A program made the position numbers and the translations under genes. A stretch of DNA of 64,000 bases from CAYHHI01 sp964356335 (GTDB lineage: Bacteria; Arandabacterota; Arandabacteria; Arandabacterales; Arandabacteraceae). A model generated the notes under the pieces. It was not told the origin of the DNA. It saw only the letters and a program-made list of their open reading frames with translations, and ran no database searches. The stretch spans positions 1 to 64,000 of the forward strand of contig CAYHHI010000005.1 of assembly GCA_964356335.1 (NCBI GenBank), written 5' to 3'. This document shows positions 42,527-51,123 of this stretch, one piece after another; the first letter of the stretch is position 1; each line of letters starts with the position of its first letter.

Positions 42527-43162
42527 ATGAAATTCCCGTACAGCGAGAAGGTGCTGGAGCATTTTCGTCATCCTCAGAACGTCGGGCGTATGGAGAATCC
42601 CGACGGCAAGTCCATGGAAGGCAGTCCGGCCTGCGGGGACATGGTAGCCGTGTATATAAAAGTGAATCCTGAGACTAAGCGCATCGATGACGTCAAGTTT
42701 GAATCCTATGGCTGCGCGTCCAACATAGCTACCGGCTCCATCATAACCGAAATGGCGAAGGGCAAGACGCTCGATGAAGCCAAGCAAATAACCTGGAAGG
42801 AAGCCTCTGAAGCTCTCGGGGGACTTCCGCCCATCAAGGCCCACTGCTCCGTTCTTGCGGTTGAGGGACTCCGCTCGGCCATAAGGGACTACGAAGAACG
42901 CCATGGTCTTGTTGCCGAGCAAGAGCCGACTACCAGGGAAGTTGTCGAGCGGCGGCTCAAGCATGTTATGAATCCCCTGACCGGCCTTGACGTGGTCCGC
43001 ACAAACCTCATCAAGGATGTGGAGGTCAAGGAAGGTGTCGTGCGCATCCTCATTGATCTGCCTGCCAGTCACCAGTTCGCAAAGGCGATCAAGGAAGACG
43101 TCCAGGAGAAGATTCGCCCCCTGTGGGACGTGAGGCAAGTCAATGTCGAGTTTACGGAGTGA
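42527..43162 (+). CDS. IscU/NifU scaffold fused to a MIP18/DUF59 domain
   Basis: 211 aa. Residues 1-128 are an IscU/NifU-N domain with the three cluster-binding cysteines and Asp: SPACGDM (Cys36, Asp38), YGCAS (Cys63), AHCSVLA (Cys107). Residues about 137-211 match the MIP18/DUF59 (SufT/PaaD) family: ERRLKHVMNPLTGLDVVRTN, VVRILIDLPASHQF. Such domains help Fe-S delivery. The fusion places assembly and transfer in one chain. Follows the NifS-like gene by 75 bases; a small cytochrome c follows. The first residues MKFPYSEKVLEHFRHPQN are typical IscU. Confidence 0.9.
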   Translation: MKFPYSEKVLEHFRHPQNVGRMENPDGKSMEGSPACGDMVAVYIKVNPETKRIDDVKFESYGCASNIATGSIITEMAKGKTLDEAKQITWKEASEALGGLPPIKAHCSVLAVEGLRSAIRDYEERHGLVAEQEPTTREVVERRLKHVMNPLTGLDVVRTNLIKDVEVKEGVVRILIDLPASHQFAKAIKEDVQEKIRPLWDVRQVNVEFTE

Positions 43163-43238
43163 GACGGAGCGGACAGATCTCTTCCCGATGAGATGGGTTG
43201 AGTCCGCGACCGCCTGTCACAACTGGAGGTAGAGCGAG

Positions 43239-43640
43239 ATGCCCCAACATACGAAATCGAAAACTGCCATCTTCTTGCTGGCAGCCGCAGTGGTCGTCGC
43301 GATAAGCGTCGTTGCTCTGATGGGAAGAGGAAGACAGGAAGCAGGTCAAGAATCGACGGCATCGGCGGCCCAATCTGTTGCCGTCGGACACGCCCTGATG
43401 GGCCGGGCCCTCTTCGAAGCCAAGTGCAGTTTCTGCCACTATGTGGATCGGGAAGAATCGAAGCTCGGGCCCGGGCTTGAGGGCGTACTCAAGAACGCGA
43501 ATCTGCCTTCCAGCGGAAGACCAGCCAACCCTGATAACATCAGGTCGCAGATTGAGTCCCCTGCCGGGCAGATGCCATCCTTCGCATCGCTCTCGGACAG
43601 GGAAGTTGCGGACATTCTGGCATACCTTAAGACGCTGTAA
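43239..43640 (+). CDS. Membrane-anchored mono-heme cytochrome c
   Basis: 133 aa. N-terminal signal anchor (about residues 10-28), Ala/Ser linker, then a class I cytochrome c fold: heme motif CSFCH (about 62-66) and distal Met in GQMPSFASLSD, ending with the conserved DILAYLKTL helix. Predicted periplasmic electron carrier. Its partner oxidase or reductase is not visible here. It is about 75 bases after the IscU-MIP18 gene. Confidence 0.9.
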   Translation: MPQHTKSKTAIFLLAAAVVVAISVVALMGRGRQEAGQESTASAAQSVAVGHALMGRALFEAKCSFCHYVDREESKLGPGLEGVLKNANLPSSGRPANPDNIRSQIESPAGQMPSFASLSDREVADILAYLKTL

Positions 43641-43680
43641 GTCTCTTCAAGGCTGACGTGGTGCAGCCTGCCATCTTCAC

Positions 43681-43708
43681 TTGCATATCCAGATGAGCTG
43701 TTTATAAT
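43681..43708 (+). promoter_or_regulatory. Candidate promoter of the phosphate two-component system
   Basis: TTGCAT (43681-43686) and a consensus TATAAT (43703-43708), spacing 16, about 50 bases before the response-regulator ATG. Confidence 0.55.
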
Positions 43709-43758
43709 CATGATGAGGGACCACCGTAAGAACTGCCCCAGACGGGAGGCCGCACTAC

Positions 43759-44439
43759 ATGAAGTCGTTGATCGCCATTGTGGACGATGAGCCCGACATT
43801 GTCGATCTGGTCTCGATCAATCTCCAGCGGGCCGGATTCGACATCAAGGGCTTCGGCGACGCGCTGGCATTCCTCAAGTTCCTTGAGCGACGCTTGCCGG
43901 ACCTAGTGATCCTCGATGTGATGCTGCCCGACATGGACGGCTTTGAGGTTTGTCGCCACATGAAAGGCGACGCACGGACCGCTGTGACTCCGATCATCAT
44001 GCTCACTGCCAAGGGGGACGAGACAGACAGGGTGGTTGGGCTCGAGCTCGGGGCAGACGACTATATCACCAAACCTTTCTCGGTGAGAGAGCTCACCGCC
44101 AGAGTCAAGGCGGTCTTAAGACGGGGCCTTGAGAAGAGGCGGGTTGGAGAAATCAACATCGCACGCGACCTTATCATAGACCCGGCCAAGTATGAGGTGA
44201 TGGTATCGGGCAAAAGAATCGGTCTCACCTCAAGCGAATTCAAGATCCTTGCGTTCCTGGCTTCCAAGCCGGGCCGCGTCTTCACCAGGGACCAGATCCT
44301 TGACCATCTCTGGGGCAGTGAGAAGGCCGTGATCGACAGAACAGTTGACGTTCACATACGGAACCTCCGAGCCAAGCTGGGCAGGGCAGCCAGATATATC
44401 AAGAACGTCCGCGGTGTGGGTTACAAGGTGGAGGAATGA
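43759..44439 (+). CDS. phoB: OmpR/PhoB-family response regulator
   Basis: 226 aa. Receiver domain (about 1-120) with acidic pocket DDE (9-11), phospho-acceptor Asp53 in VILDVMLPDMDG, and Lys in YITKPFS. The C-terminal winged helix (about 130-226) has LTSSEFKILAFLASKPG and the recognition helix VDVHIRNLRAKLG. Its place directly before a PhoR-like kinase and pstSCAB-phoU makes it the likely phosphate regulator. Translation is coupled to the kinase (ATGA overlap). GGGAGG precedes the ATG. Confidence 0.93.
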   Translation: MKSLIAIVDDEPDIVDLVSINLQRAGFDIKGFGDALAFLKFLERRLPDLVILDVMLPDMDGFEVCRHMKGDARTAVTPIIMLTAKGDETDRVVGLELGADDYITKPFSVRELTARVKAVLRRGLEKRRVGEINIARDLIIDPAKYEVMVSGKRIGLTSSEFKILAFLASKPGRVFTRDQILDHLWGSEKAVIDRTVDVHIRNLRAKLGRAARYIKNVRGVGYKVEE

Positions 44440-46169
44440 GAGGCTCCCTTTTCTTCAGGGTTTTCGCGGGCTACGTGCTGCTCGCCGTGGTCCTCTCGGC
44501 AGTCACGCTATCCCTGTCCTTCAGGGCAATCGGCCATCACTACGAGCGCACCGTCGCCACGGGGTTGCGGGACCTGGGCTTCTCACTCGCGCTCGAGATG
44601 GCTCCTCTTGTGGAGAGCGGCCGTCATGATGAGATGAACGCGATTGCCAGAAACCTCGGGCTTACGACGGCGACCCGGATCACGGTCGTAGATACAGCCG
44701 GCGCGGTGCTCGCAGACTCGGATGAGGATGCGCGGCTCATGGACAACCACAGAACGCGCTCTGAAGTGATGCGCGCGCTTGAGGGGGAGGTGGGAGAGGC
44801 AAGGCGTGTCAGTTCCACCCTGCATCAGGCCATGCTTTACGTGGCAGTGCCGATCAGGATCGACGGCAAGGTGGCCGGGGTTGTCCGTACCAGTACTTAC
44901 ATCAAGAATGTCGCGGCGCTTCTCCACGGTCTCGAGAAAAGCCTGGCCGAGCTGGCGGTGGGGGTGGTCCTGGTATCGCTGCTCGTGGCGTTTGCCTTCT
45001 CGCGGAGTCTGACGCGGCCGATCGGGGAATTGGGAGCTGCTGCGCGCCGGGTTGGCTCGGGCGACTTCGGCGCTCGGGTGATTATGGGGGGCACGGGGGA
45101 GCTTAGGACTCTCGGCGACACGTTCAACCAGATGACCGACAAGATCAGATCCCTGGTTGGCGATCTTTCCCACCGACAGGAGGAGCTCGCCAGCGTTATC
45201 TCCTCGATCCACGATGGCCTGGTGGTCCTGGAGGCTGATGGGGTAATCGCACTCGCGAACCAGGGCTTCAGACAAATCGTGGGACAAGAGAAGGTGGAGG
45301 GCCGCCCCTTCTGGGAAGTTCTGCGGGCTCCCCAATTCGCGGACCTTGTGCGGGAAGTGTCCCGTGACCACCCTGGCCTCAGCCGGTACGTCACCATAGA
45401 TGAGCGGACGTACGCAGCGAACGCCTCATTCATCGGCTCGCGCCGGGACATGGTCGTGCTGCTCCATGACGTCACGGACCTGAAGAATCTGGAAAGGGTC
45501 AAGCGGGACTTTGTGGTGAACCTGTCTCACGAACTGCGCACCCCACTCACGTCGATAAAGGGCTACCTCGAAACGATGGAGCACGAGGCCGAAGGAGGCG
45601 CCGGGCCCTATCTGGAGGTCATCAGGCGTAACGCGGATCGTCTCGGGCTTATCGTCGAGGACCTCATGCGCCTCTCGGAACTTGAGGACAGCCAGACCCA
45701 TCTTGAGCTGGAGGAGGTGGATGTCCGGCGCGTGATTGAGAACGTGATTCCGGCCTTCGACCACCGCCTGGGTGAGAAACAACTCGCGCTCGAGGTGAAT
45801 GCCCCCGGCGGGCCTTTTATTGTCATGGCCGATGCCTTCAAGTTGGAGCAGGTACTGGTGAACCTGATTGACAATGCCATCAAGTACACAGAGAAAGGAA
45901 CCATCCGGGTCTCGCTGCGGAAGGATGGTGGGCACCTCGTACTCGAGGTAGCGGACACGGGCATCGGCATACCGCGGGAACACCTCCCTCGCATTTTCGA
46001 GAGGTTCTACGTGGTCGATAAGTCGCGCTCGCGTAAGGTCGGTGGCACGGGGCTTGGCCTGGCGATCGTCAAGCACATCGTGCTGCTTCACAACGGGAGC
46101 ATCGATGTCGAAAGCGTTCCCGGGCAAGGCACGAAGTTCACCGTAACCCTGCCTTCAACCCTTACTTAG
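44436..46169 (+). CDS. phoR: PhoR-like membrane histidine kinase
   Basis: 577 aa. TM1 (about 8-28), a periplasmic region (about 30-165), TM2 (about 172-192), HAMP (about 190-245), PAS (about 255-345), HisKA with phospho-acceptor His365 (VNLSHELRTPLTS), and HATPase (about 455-577) with NLIDNAIKYT, DTGIGIPREH, FERFY and GTGLGLAIVKH. Overlaps the response-regulator stop by four bases. Unlike E. coli PhoR, it has a sizeable periplasmic domain, as in B. subtilis-type PhoR. Probably senses phosphate status through PstSCAB/PhoU. Confidence 0.93.
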   Translation: MRGSLFFRVFAGYVLLAVVLSAVTLSLSFRAIGHHYERTVATGLRDLGFSLALEMAPLVESGRHDEMNAIARNLGLTTATRITVVDTAGAVLADSDEDARLMDNHRTRSEVMRALEGEVGEARRVSSTLHQAMLYVAVPIRIDGKVAGVVRTSTYIKNVAALLHGLEKSLAELAVGVVLVSLLVAFAFSRSLTRPIGELGAAARRVGSGDFGARVIMGGTGELRTLGDTFNQMTDKIRSLVGDLSHRQEELASVISSIHDGLVVLEADGVIALANQGFRQIVGQEKVEGRPFWEVLRAPQFADLVREVSRDHPGLSRYVTIDERTYAANASFIGSRRDMVVLLHDVTDLKNLERVKRDFVVNLSHELRTPLTSIKGYLETMEHEAEGGAGPYLEVIRRNADRLGLIVEDLMRLSELEDSQTHLELEEVDVRRVIENVIPAFDHRLGEKQLALEVNAPGGPFIVMADAFKLEQVLVNLIDNAIKYTEKGTIRVSLRKDGGHLVLEVADTGIGIPREHLPRIFERFYVVDKSRSRKVGGTGLGLAIVKHIVLLHNGSIDVESVPGQGTKFTVTLPSTLT

Positions 46170-46192
46170 GCGGGTCCCACACCCCGGCTATT

Positions 46193-46247
46193 CTTAACCG
46201 AAAACTAACACGGGGCTTATACCGGGTTAACCGAACGGCAATAGAAT
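46193..46247 (+). promoter_or_regulatory. Pho-box-like operator and -10 of pstS
   Basis: Four 11-base units start at 46193, 46204, 46215 and 46226: CTTAACCGAAA, ACTAACACGGG, GCTTATACCGG, GTTAACCGAAC. Units 1 and 4 share TTAACCGAA exactly, 33 bases apart; unit 2 is partial and unit 3 weak. A TAGAAT -10 lies at 46242-46247, so the boxes cover the -35. Spacing is that of PhoB-class operators and CTTAACC resembles the cyanobacterial SphR box. Confidence 0.6.
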
Positions 46248-46348
46248 CTGGCATGAAGCTGAGGACCGTAGCACCGGTGGGTGGCAGTCGGACCGGGACG
46301 AAGAGGCTTCACCCCAAGCCTGCTGCCAAGCTGGACAAGGAGGGACAG

Positions 46349-47395
46349 ATGAGGAAAGGACTTTCGATTGGCGTGGCCATCGTGCTTGCCCTGGTGTTGG
46401 GAAGCGCATGTCTTGCTGGTGAGAAAGAGCTCCTGGGGGCCGGGGCTACGTTCCCCTATCCCCTGTATTCGAAGATGTTTGATGCCTATGCTCAGGAGCG
46501 GGGTGTGAAGGTCAATTACCAGGCCATCGGCTCGGGAGGAGGCATCAAGCAGGTCACTGAGAGGACGGTGGATTTCGGCGGCACCGATGCCTTCATGAGC
46601 GGTGAGGAGCTTAAGGCTGCCGGCGCACCGATCATCCACGTTCCCACATGTCTGGGCGCCGTGGTGCTGACTTACAATCTCCCGGGCAGCGCGAACATCC
46701 GATTGGCGCCCGACATCATCGCCGACATCTTCATGGGCAAGATCGAGAAATGGAATGATCCCCGGCTCGCGGCCATCAATCCGGATGTGAAGCTGCCGGA
46801 TATGGCAATCGTGGTCGTCCACAGGTCTGACGGCAGCGGCACCACTTTCATATTCAGCGATTATCTAGGGAAAGTCAGCGCCGAGTGGAAGGAGAAGGTG
46901 GGAGTCGGCAAATCGCTCAACTGGCCGGTGGGCCTTGGTGCCAAGGGCAATCCGGGGGTGGCAGGCCTCATCAAGCAGCTTCCTGGATCGATCGGTTACG
47001 TGGAACTGATCTACACGCTCCAAAACAACATGCCCGCAGCCCCGGTAAGGAATAAGGCAGGCAATTTCATCGACCCGACGGTTGCATCGGTGAGCGCGGC
47101 GGCGGCCATCCCGATTCCCGCCGACACCCGAGTCTCGATCACCGATACCGATGCTAAGGACGGCTATCCGATAAGCGGTTTCACGTGGCTCGTGTTCTAC
47201 CAGGAACAGAGCTACAGCGGGCGGTCAATCACGAGAGCTCGGGACCTGGTCAATCTGGTCAACTGGGTGATCCACGAGGGCCAGCAGTTCGCTCAGCCGC
47301 TCCACTACTCACCTCTGCCCAAGGAAGTGGTGACGAAGTCAGAGGTGATTCTCAAGTCGGTGACCTTCAACGCAAGGCCGCTGCCGAAGAAGTGA
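46349..47395 (+). CDS. pstS: Periplasmic phosphate-binding protein
   Basis: 348 aa from ATG 46349 with AAGGAGGGA upstream; signal peptide ends about LGSACLA. The mature start GAGATFPYPLYSKMFDAY and phosphate-site segments GSGGGIKQ, DFGGTDAFMS and VVVHRSDGSGTTFIF are diagnostic for PstS. Delivers phosphate to PstCAB. Downstream of the pho-box-like array; a 245-base gap with two hairpins separates it from pstC. Confidence 0.95.
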   Translation: MRKGLSIGVAIVLALVLGSACLAGEKELLGAGATFPYPLYSKMFDAYAQERGVKVNYQAIGSGGGIKQVTERTVDFGGTDAFMSGEELKAAGAPIIHVPTCLGAVVLTYNLPGSANIRLAPDIIADIFMGKIEKWNDPRLAAINPDVKLPDMAIVVVHRSDGSGTTFIFSDYLGKVSAEWKEKVGVGKSLNWPVGLGAKGNPGVAGLIKQLPGSIGYVELIYTLQNNMPAAPVRNKAGNFIDPTVASVSAAAAIPIPADTRVSITDTDAKDGYPISGFTWLVFYQEQSYSGRSITRARDLVNLVNWVIHEGQQFAQPLHYSPLPKEVVTKSEVILKSVTFNARPLPKK

Positions 47396-47514
47396 CGGGG
47401 GCCACCGGAGGCGGAGATCACGGCGGAGGGACATGAGCTGGGGCAGTCTCATGGGGAGAGTTGTCTCCCTCCTCCGCCTAGCCATTGTTTCCTGTGCGTC
47501 CATATTGTAAACTC

Positions 47515-47548
47515 TCGGGGGTAAATGCACCCGAAGGGGAATTGCCCC
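47515..47548 (+). promoter_or_regulatory. Two hairpins in the pstS-pstC gap
   Basis: TCGGG/CCCGA (47515-47519 with 47530-47534) and GGGG/CCCC (47536-47539 with 47545-47548). No T-run follows. Position suggests transcript processing or stabilisation that lets pstS be expressed above pstCAB. Confidence 0.35.
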
Positions 47549-47639
47549 AAGTGGCTCTCGGTATATGGAGGCTTGGCGAGTGCAGGTAATTGCCAGCCAG
47601 CAGCCTCGGCGGAGGCGTGACCGAACGGAGGCCGGCGAA

Positions 47640-48497
47640 ATGGCTTTCCGGCGTTCGTTGTACGTGGCAGCGCTGTGCATTCTGGTCTTGCTTGCGGGCA
47701 TATTCCTCACGCTGCTCGTCGATTCCATGCCTTCTATCAAATCGCTTGGGCTCGGTTTCGTGTATGGCCGGACCTGGGACCCCGTGGCCGGGCGCTACGG
47801 CGCTCTGCCTTTCCTTGTGGGCACGCTGGCGACCTCCTTCCTGGCGCTGGCTGTATCTATTCCCTTCTCCCTTGCGATCTCAATTTTCCTGGGGGAATAC
47901 TTCCGGAACGGGGCGGTATCGTCGTTCCTCAAGAGTGCCATTGATCTCTTGGCCGGCATTCCATCGGTGGTCTACGGCTTCTGGGGGCTCCTTGTGCTCG
48001 TGCCGTTAGTGAGGGGCTTGCAGCTCAAGCTGGGAGTCCCGCCGTACGGGGTTGGCATATTCACATCGGCGGTCGTGCTCGCGGTGATGATCATACCATA
48101 CTCGGCGGCCCTCGGCCGTGAAGTGATCCAGCTGGTGCCATCTGACCTCAAGGAAGCAGGTCTCTCGCTCGGGGCCACGCGCTTCGAGGTGATCAGGAAG
48201 ATCATCCTGCCTTATGCGCGCTCGGGTATTCTTGCGGGTACGGTGCTGGCCCTCGGCCGGGCCATCGGGGAGACCATGGCTGTGACGATGGTAATCGGGA
48301 ATTCCAATTTCATTCCGAAGAGCGTTTTCAGTCCCGCCAACACCATGGCCAGCGTGATTGCCAACGAGTTCGTTGAAGCCACAGGCAAGATCTACGTATC
48401 GAGTCTTGTCCAGGTGGGGTTGCTGCTATTTGTGGTTACCACCATAGTAAACATTGTCGGCAGGCACGTCATCCGAAAGGTCAGTGTCGATATATGA
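47640..48497 (+). CDS. pstC: Phosphate ABC transporter permease PstC
   Basis: 285 aa from ATG 47640 (GGAGG eight bases upstream); an in-frame ATG at 47565 would add a basic N-terminus (RRRRDR) and cannot be excluded. Six transmembrane helices; permease coupling loop EAGLSLGATRFEVIRKIILPYARSG (in part EAGLSLGATRFEVI). Signature GIPSVVYGFWGL region is typical of PstC. Overlaps pstA by four bases (ATGA). Confidence 0.94.
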   Translation: MAFRRSLYVAALCILVLLAGIFLTLLVDSMPSIKSLGLGFVYGRTWDPVAGRYGALPFLVGTLATSFLALAVSIPFSLAISIFLGEYFRNGAVSSFLKSAIDLLAGIPSVVYGFWGLLVLVPLVRGLQLKLGVPPYGVGIFTSAVVLAVMIIPYSAALGREVIQLVPSDLKEAGLSLGATRFEVIRKIILPYARSGILAGTVLALGRAIGETMAVTMVIGNSNFIPKSVFSPANTMASVIANEFVEATGKIYVSSLVQVGLLLFVVTTIVNIVGRHVIRKVSVDI

Positions 48498-49333
48498 ACC
48501 TCTTCGCGAGAATCCTCGAGGACAGGCTCTTCAAGGTGGGTGTGGTGCTGCTGTCCTTTCTTGCCCTGCTACCTCTTTTCCTGATTCTCTATTACATAAC
48601 CAGGAACGGCATATCGTCGGTCAACTGGCACTTTCTGACCAGCCTGCCCAAGCCGGTTGGTGAGCTGGGAGGGGGCATCTCCAATGCGCTGCTGGGGACG
48701 GCTATCCTGCTCGCCCTATCCAGCCTGGTTGCCATCCCGCTCGGGATAGCGGCAGGCATCTTTCTGGCCGAGTACAGGCGGGGGCGGATACCTTATCTGG
48801 TGAGGTTGGCCGTCGAGGTTCTTCAGGGCATCCCATCGATCGTGATCGGTATCATAGCTTACGCCTGGATCGTCCTGAGGATGGGGAAGTTCTCGGCGGT
48901 CTCGGGAGGAGTGGCGCTCGGCATCATGATGCTTCCGGTAGTGATAAAGGCCACGGAAGAGACGCTCAGGATGATCCCCTACAGCCTCAGAGAAGCTTCC
49001 CTTGCTCTCGGCGTGCCCTACCATTGGACGATCATGAGAGTGGTCCTGCCGGCCGGGCTCGGGGGCATAATGACCGGTGTGCTGGTGAGCGTGGCGAGGG
49101 TGGCGGGAGAGACGGCTCCCTTGCTCTTTACGGCCTTCGGCAGTCCCTTCATGGACCTCAACATCTTCAAGCCCGTCAGCTCTCTGCCACTGGTGATCTT
49201 TAACTACGCCGCGAGCCCTTACCCCGAATGGCATTCGCTGGCCTGGGGGGCATCTTTCGTGCTTGTTGTGTTTGTCCTTGTATTGAACTTCATTGCCAAG
49301 GCGGTAACCAGGAAATGGAAAGTCCAGTTCTGA
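48494..49333 (+). CDS. pstA: Phosphate ABC transporter permease PstA
   Basis: 279 aa, six transmembrane helices. PstA motifs: GGISNALLGTAIL near TM2, GIPSIVIGIIAY, and the coupling loop EASLALGVPYHWTIMRVVLP. The ATG overlaps the pstC stop and its own 3' end overlaps pstB by 19 bases, so the transporter genes are tightly coupled. Confidence 0.95.
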   Translation: MNLFARILEDRLFKVGVVLLSFLALLPLFLILYYITRNGISSVNWHFLTSLPKPVGELGGGISNALLGTAILLALSSLVAIPLGIAAGIFLAEYRRGRIPYLVRLAVEVLQGIPSIVIGIIAYAWIVLRMGKFSAVSGGVALGIMMLPVVIKATEETLRMIPYSLREASLALGVPYHWTIMRVVLPAGLGGIMTGVLVSVARVAGETAPLLFTAFGSPFMDLNIFKPVSSLPLVIFNYAASPYPEWHSLAWGASFVLVVFVLVLNFIAKAVTRKWKVQF

Positions 49334-50073
49334 AGGTCGAGAACTTCAGCGCCTATTTCGGGGGCCATTGCGTCCTCCGTGGCGTGAATCTCGACATACC
49401 CAGGAACAAGGTCACAGCCATCATGGGGCCCTCCGGATGCGGCAAGACAACGCTCATAAGGTGTATCAACCGGATGCACGAGCTGGTGCCCGGCGCCCGG
49501 GTCTCGGGTCGGATGCTTCTGGGCGGCGAGGATGTATACGCCACCAACCCCATCATGATAAGGCGCAAGGTCGGCATGGTCTTCCAGAGGCCCAATCCCT
49601 TCCCGACCATGAGCATCTACGACAATGTCATAGCCGGGTACAACCTCAACGGGATGCACCTGGCGAAGAGCGAGCGCGACAGGATCGTTGAGGAGTCGCT
49701 CAGGAAGGCCGCCCTGTGGGATGAGGTCAAGGATGTCGTGTATCGCAAGGGCACGTTCCTCTCGGGCGGACAACAGCAGCGCCTCTGCATCGCACGTGCG
49801 CTCTCTATGAAGCCTGAGATTCTGCTGCTTGATGAGCCCACCTCGGCACTCGATCCCAAAGCGGCCTCGCGCATCGAGCAACTGATGGCCGAGCTGAAGG
49901 AATACGTCACCATAATCCTGGTTACGCACAACATCGCCCAGGCTGCCAGGGTGTCCGACTTAACGGCTTTTCTGTATCTCGGCGAGATGGTGGAGTTCGG
50001 CCCCAGCCAGAAGCTCTTCACGGTGCCTGAGGACAAGCGCACCGAGGAATATCTCACTGGTAAGTTTGGATAG
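49315..50073 (+). CDS. pstB: Phosphate ABC transporter ATP-binding protein
   Basis: 252 aa from ATG 49315, inside the pstA 3' end. Walker A GPSGCGKTT, Q-loop FQRPNPFP (a PstB hallmark), signature LSGGQQQRLCIARAL, Walker B ILLLDEPTSALDP and switch His THNIAQA. Drives PstCA-mediated phosphate import. Confidence 0.96.
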   Translation: MESPVLKVENFSAYFGGHCVLRGVNLDIPRNKVTAIMGPSGCGKTTLIRCINRMHELVPGARVSGRMLLGGEDVYATNPIMIRRKVGMVFQRPNPFPTMSIYDNVIAGYNLNGMHLAKSERDRIVEESLRKAALWDEVKDVVYRKGTFLSGGQQQRLCIARALSMKPEILLLDEPTSALDPKAASRIEQLMAELKEYVTIILVTHNIAQAARVSDLTAFLYLGEMVEFGPSQKLFTVPEDKRTEEYLTGKFG

Positions 50074-50082
50074 GAGACGATC

Positions 50083-50757
50083 ATGCTTGACGAGAGAATG
50101 ACCGGGCTCAAAAGGGAGATAGTCGAGTACGCGGGGCTGGTCGAGGCCATGATTGACAAAGCCGTCACCGGGCTCCATGCGAAACGTCGGGATATGCTGA
50201 CCGAAGTAATCGAACGAGACGAACCCAGGGCCAATTCCCTCGAGATCGAGATGGATGGCCTCTGTACTGCGCTAATAGCTCAGTACGAACCCAAGGCGCG
50301 CGACTTGAGGACCGTCCTCATGGTTCTCAAGATGAGCAATGACTTCGAGAGGATAGGGGACCACGCGGTCAACATCGCCGAGAGCGGCCTCTACCTTATG
50401 GACCGCCCGCCCGTTAAGCCCTACATTGATATCCCGAGGATGGCGGAGGTGGCGATCGGGATGCTGAGGGACAGCATCTCGGCTTTCATAAACGAGGACG
50501 TCGGGCTGGCGAAGAGCGTTTGCGAGCGGGACGGCATCGTCGACGACCTCAGGATTCAGATCTTGAGGGAGCTCATAACCTACATGGCTTCGGATCCTAC
50601 TACGATCGAGCGAGCCCTTCACCTGATAAGAGTCTCGGGGAACCTTGAGAGGATTGCCGACCTGTCCACCAATGCGTGTGAAGACGTGATATTCATGGTT
50701 GAAGGCCGTGTGATCAAGCACCACCACTTCGAGGAATCGGGCGGGCCCTCCACTTAG
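50083..50757 (+). CDS. phoU: Phosphate signalling regulator PhoU
   Basis: 224 aa, nine bases after pstB. Two PhoU helical-bundle repeats with ERIGDHAVNIAE and ERIADLSTNACED metal-binding motifs (one in each half). PhoU transmits the transporter state to PhoR and restrains phosphate uptake. The start MLDERMTGLKREIVEYAGLV is typical. Confidence 0.95.
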   Translation: MLDERMTGLKREIVEYAGLVEAMIDKAVTGLHAKRRDMLTEVIERDEPRANSLEIEMDGLCTALIAQYEPKARDLRTVLMVLKMSNDFERIGDHAVNIAESGLYLMDRPPVKPYIDIPRMAEVAIGMLRDSISAFINEDVGLAKSVCERDGIVDDLRIQILRELITYMASDPTTIERALHLIRVSGNLERIADLSTNACEDVIFMVEGRVIKHHHFEESGGPST

Positions 50758-51051
50758 AATTAACCGGTTCCTGACCACCCTATTATAGCCAACCAACCGG
50801 TCGCACCTAGACTTGTCTCCGTATTATCCTGATACTGCCCCAACTGCCTCAAGCCTGGGACCTGTCCCAACCCATATTCCAGCATTTGGACGGTGACGCA
50901 AGAGACGGGGGCAAAGAGAGCGGGGGGCTTCACTGGATGCTGCGATGCTTGCCCCTTGAATTGTGACTCCGCGCGAAGAGTTTTTGGCTACCCATGCCCA
51001 GTCCGGCGGCAAGATGTCCCTTGCCAATCCCAGTGATCTTTAGACGGCAGC
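50758..51051. other. Intergenic region after phoU
   Basis: About 300 bases with no credible gene. It begins with AACCGGTT palindromic sequence just after phoU; otherwise nothing recognised until the promoter/operator at 51052. Confidence 0.5.
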
Positions 51052-51095
51052 TTGAAGATTAGGATAGAAATTGGTAATTTCCCCTAAAGGGAAAT
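51052..51095 (+). promoter_or_regulatory. Candidate promoter with operator over its -10 (methyltransferase gene)
   Basis: TTGAAG (51052-51057) and TAATTT (51075-51080), spacing 17. A perfect inverted repeat ATTTCCC-CTAAA-GGGAAAT (51077-51095) begins inside the -10 and covers the likely transcription start: classic repressor geometry. About 30 bases before the gene. Confidence 0.5.
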
Positions 51096-51123
51096 CACTA
51101 TTGAGAGCATTGGATACGCCGCC

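Noticed and set aside
42041..43138. A 365-codon reverse open frame
   Set aside because: Antisense to the NifS-like and IscU-MIP18 genes; no recognisable domain.
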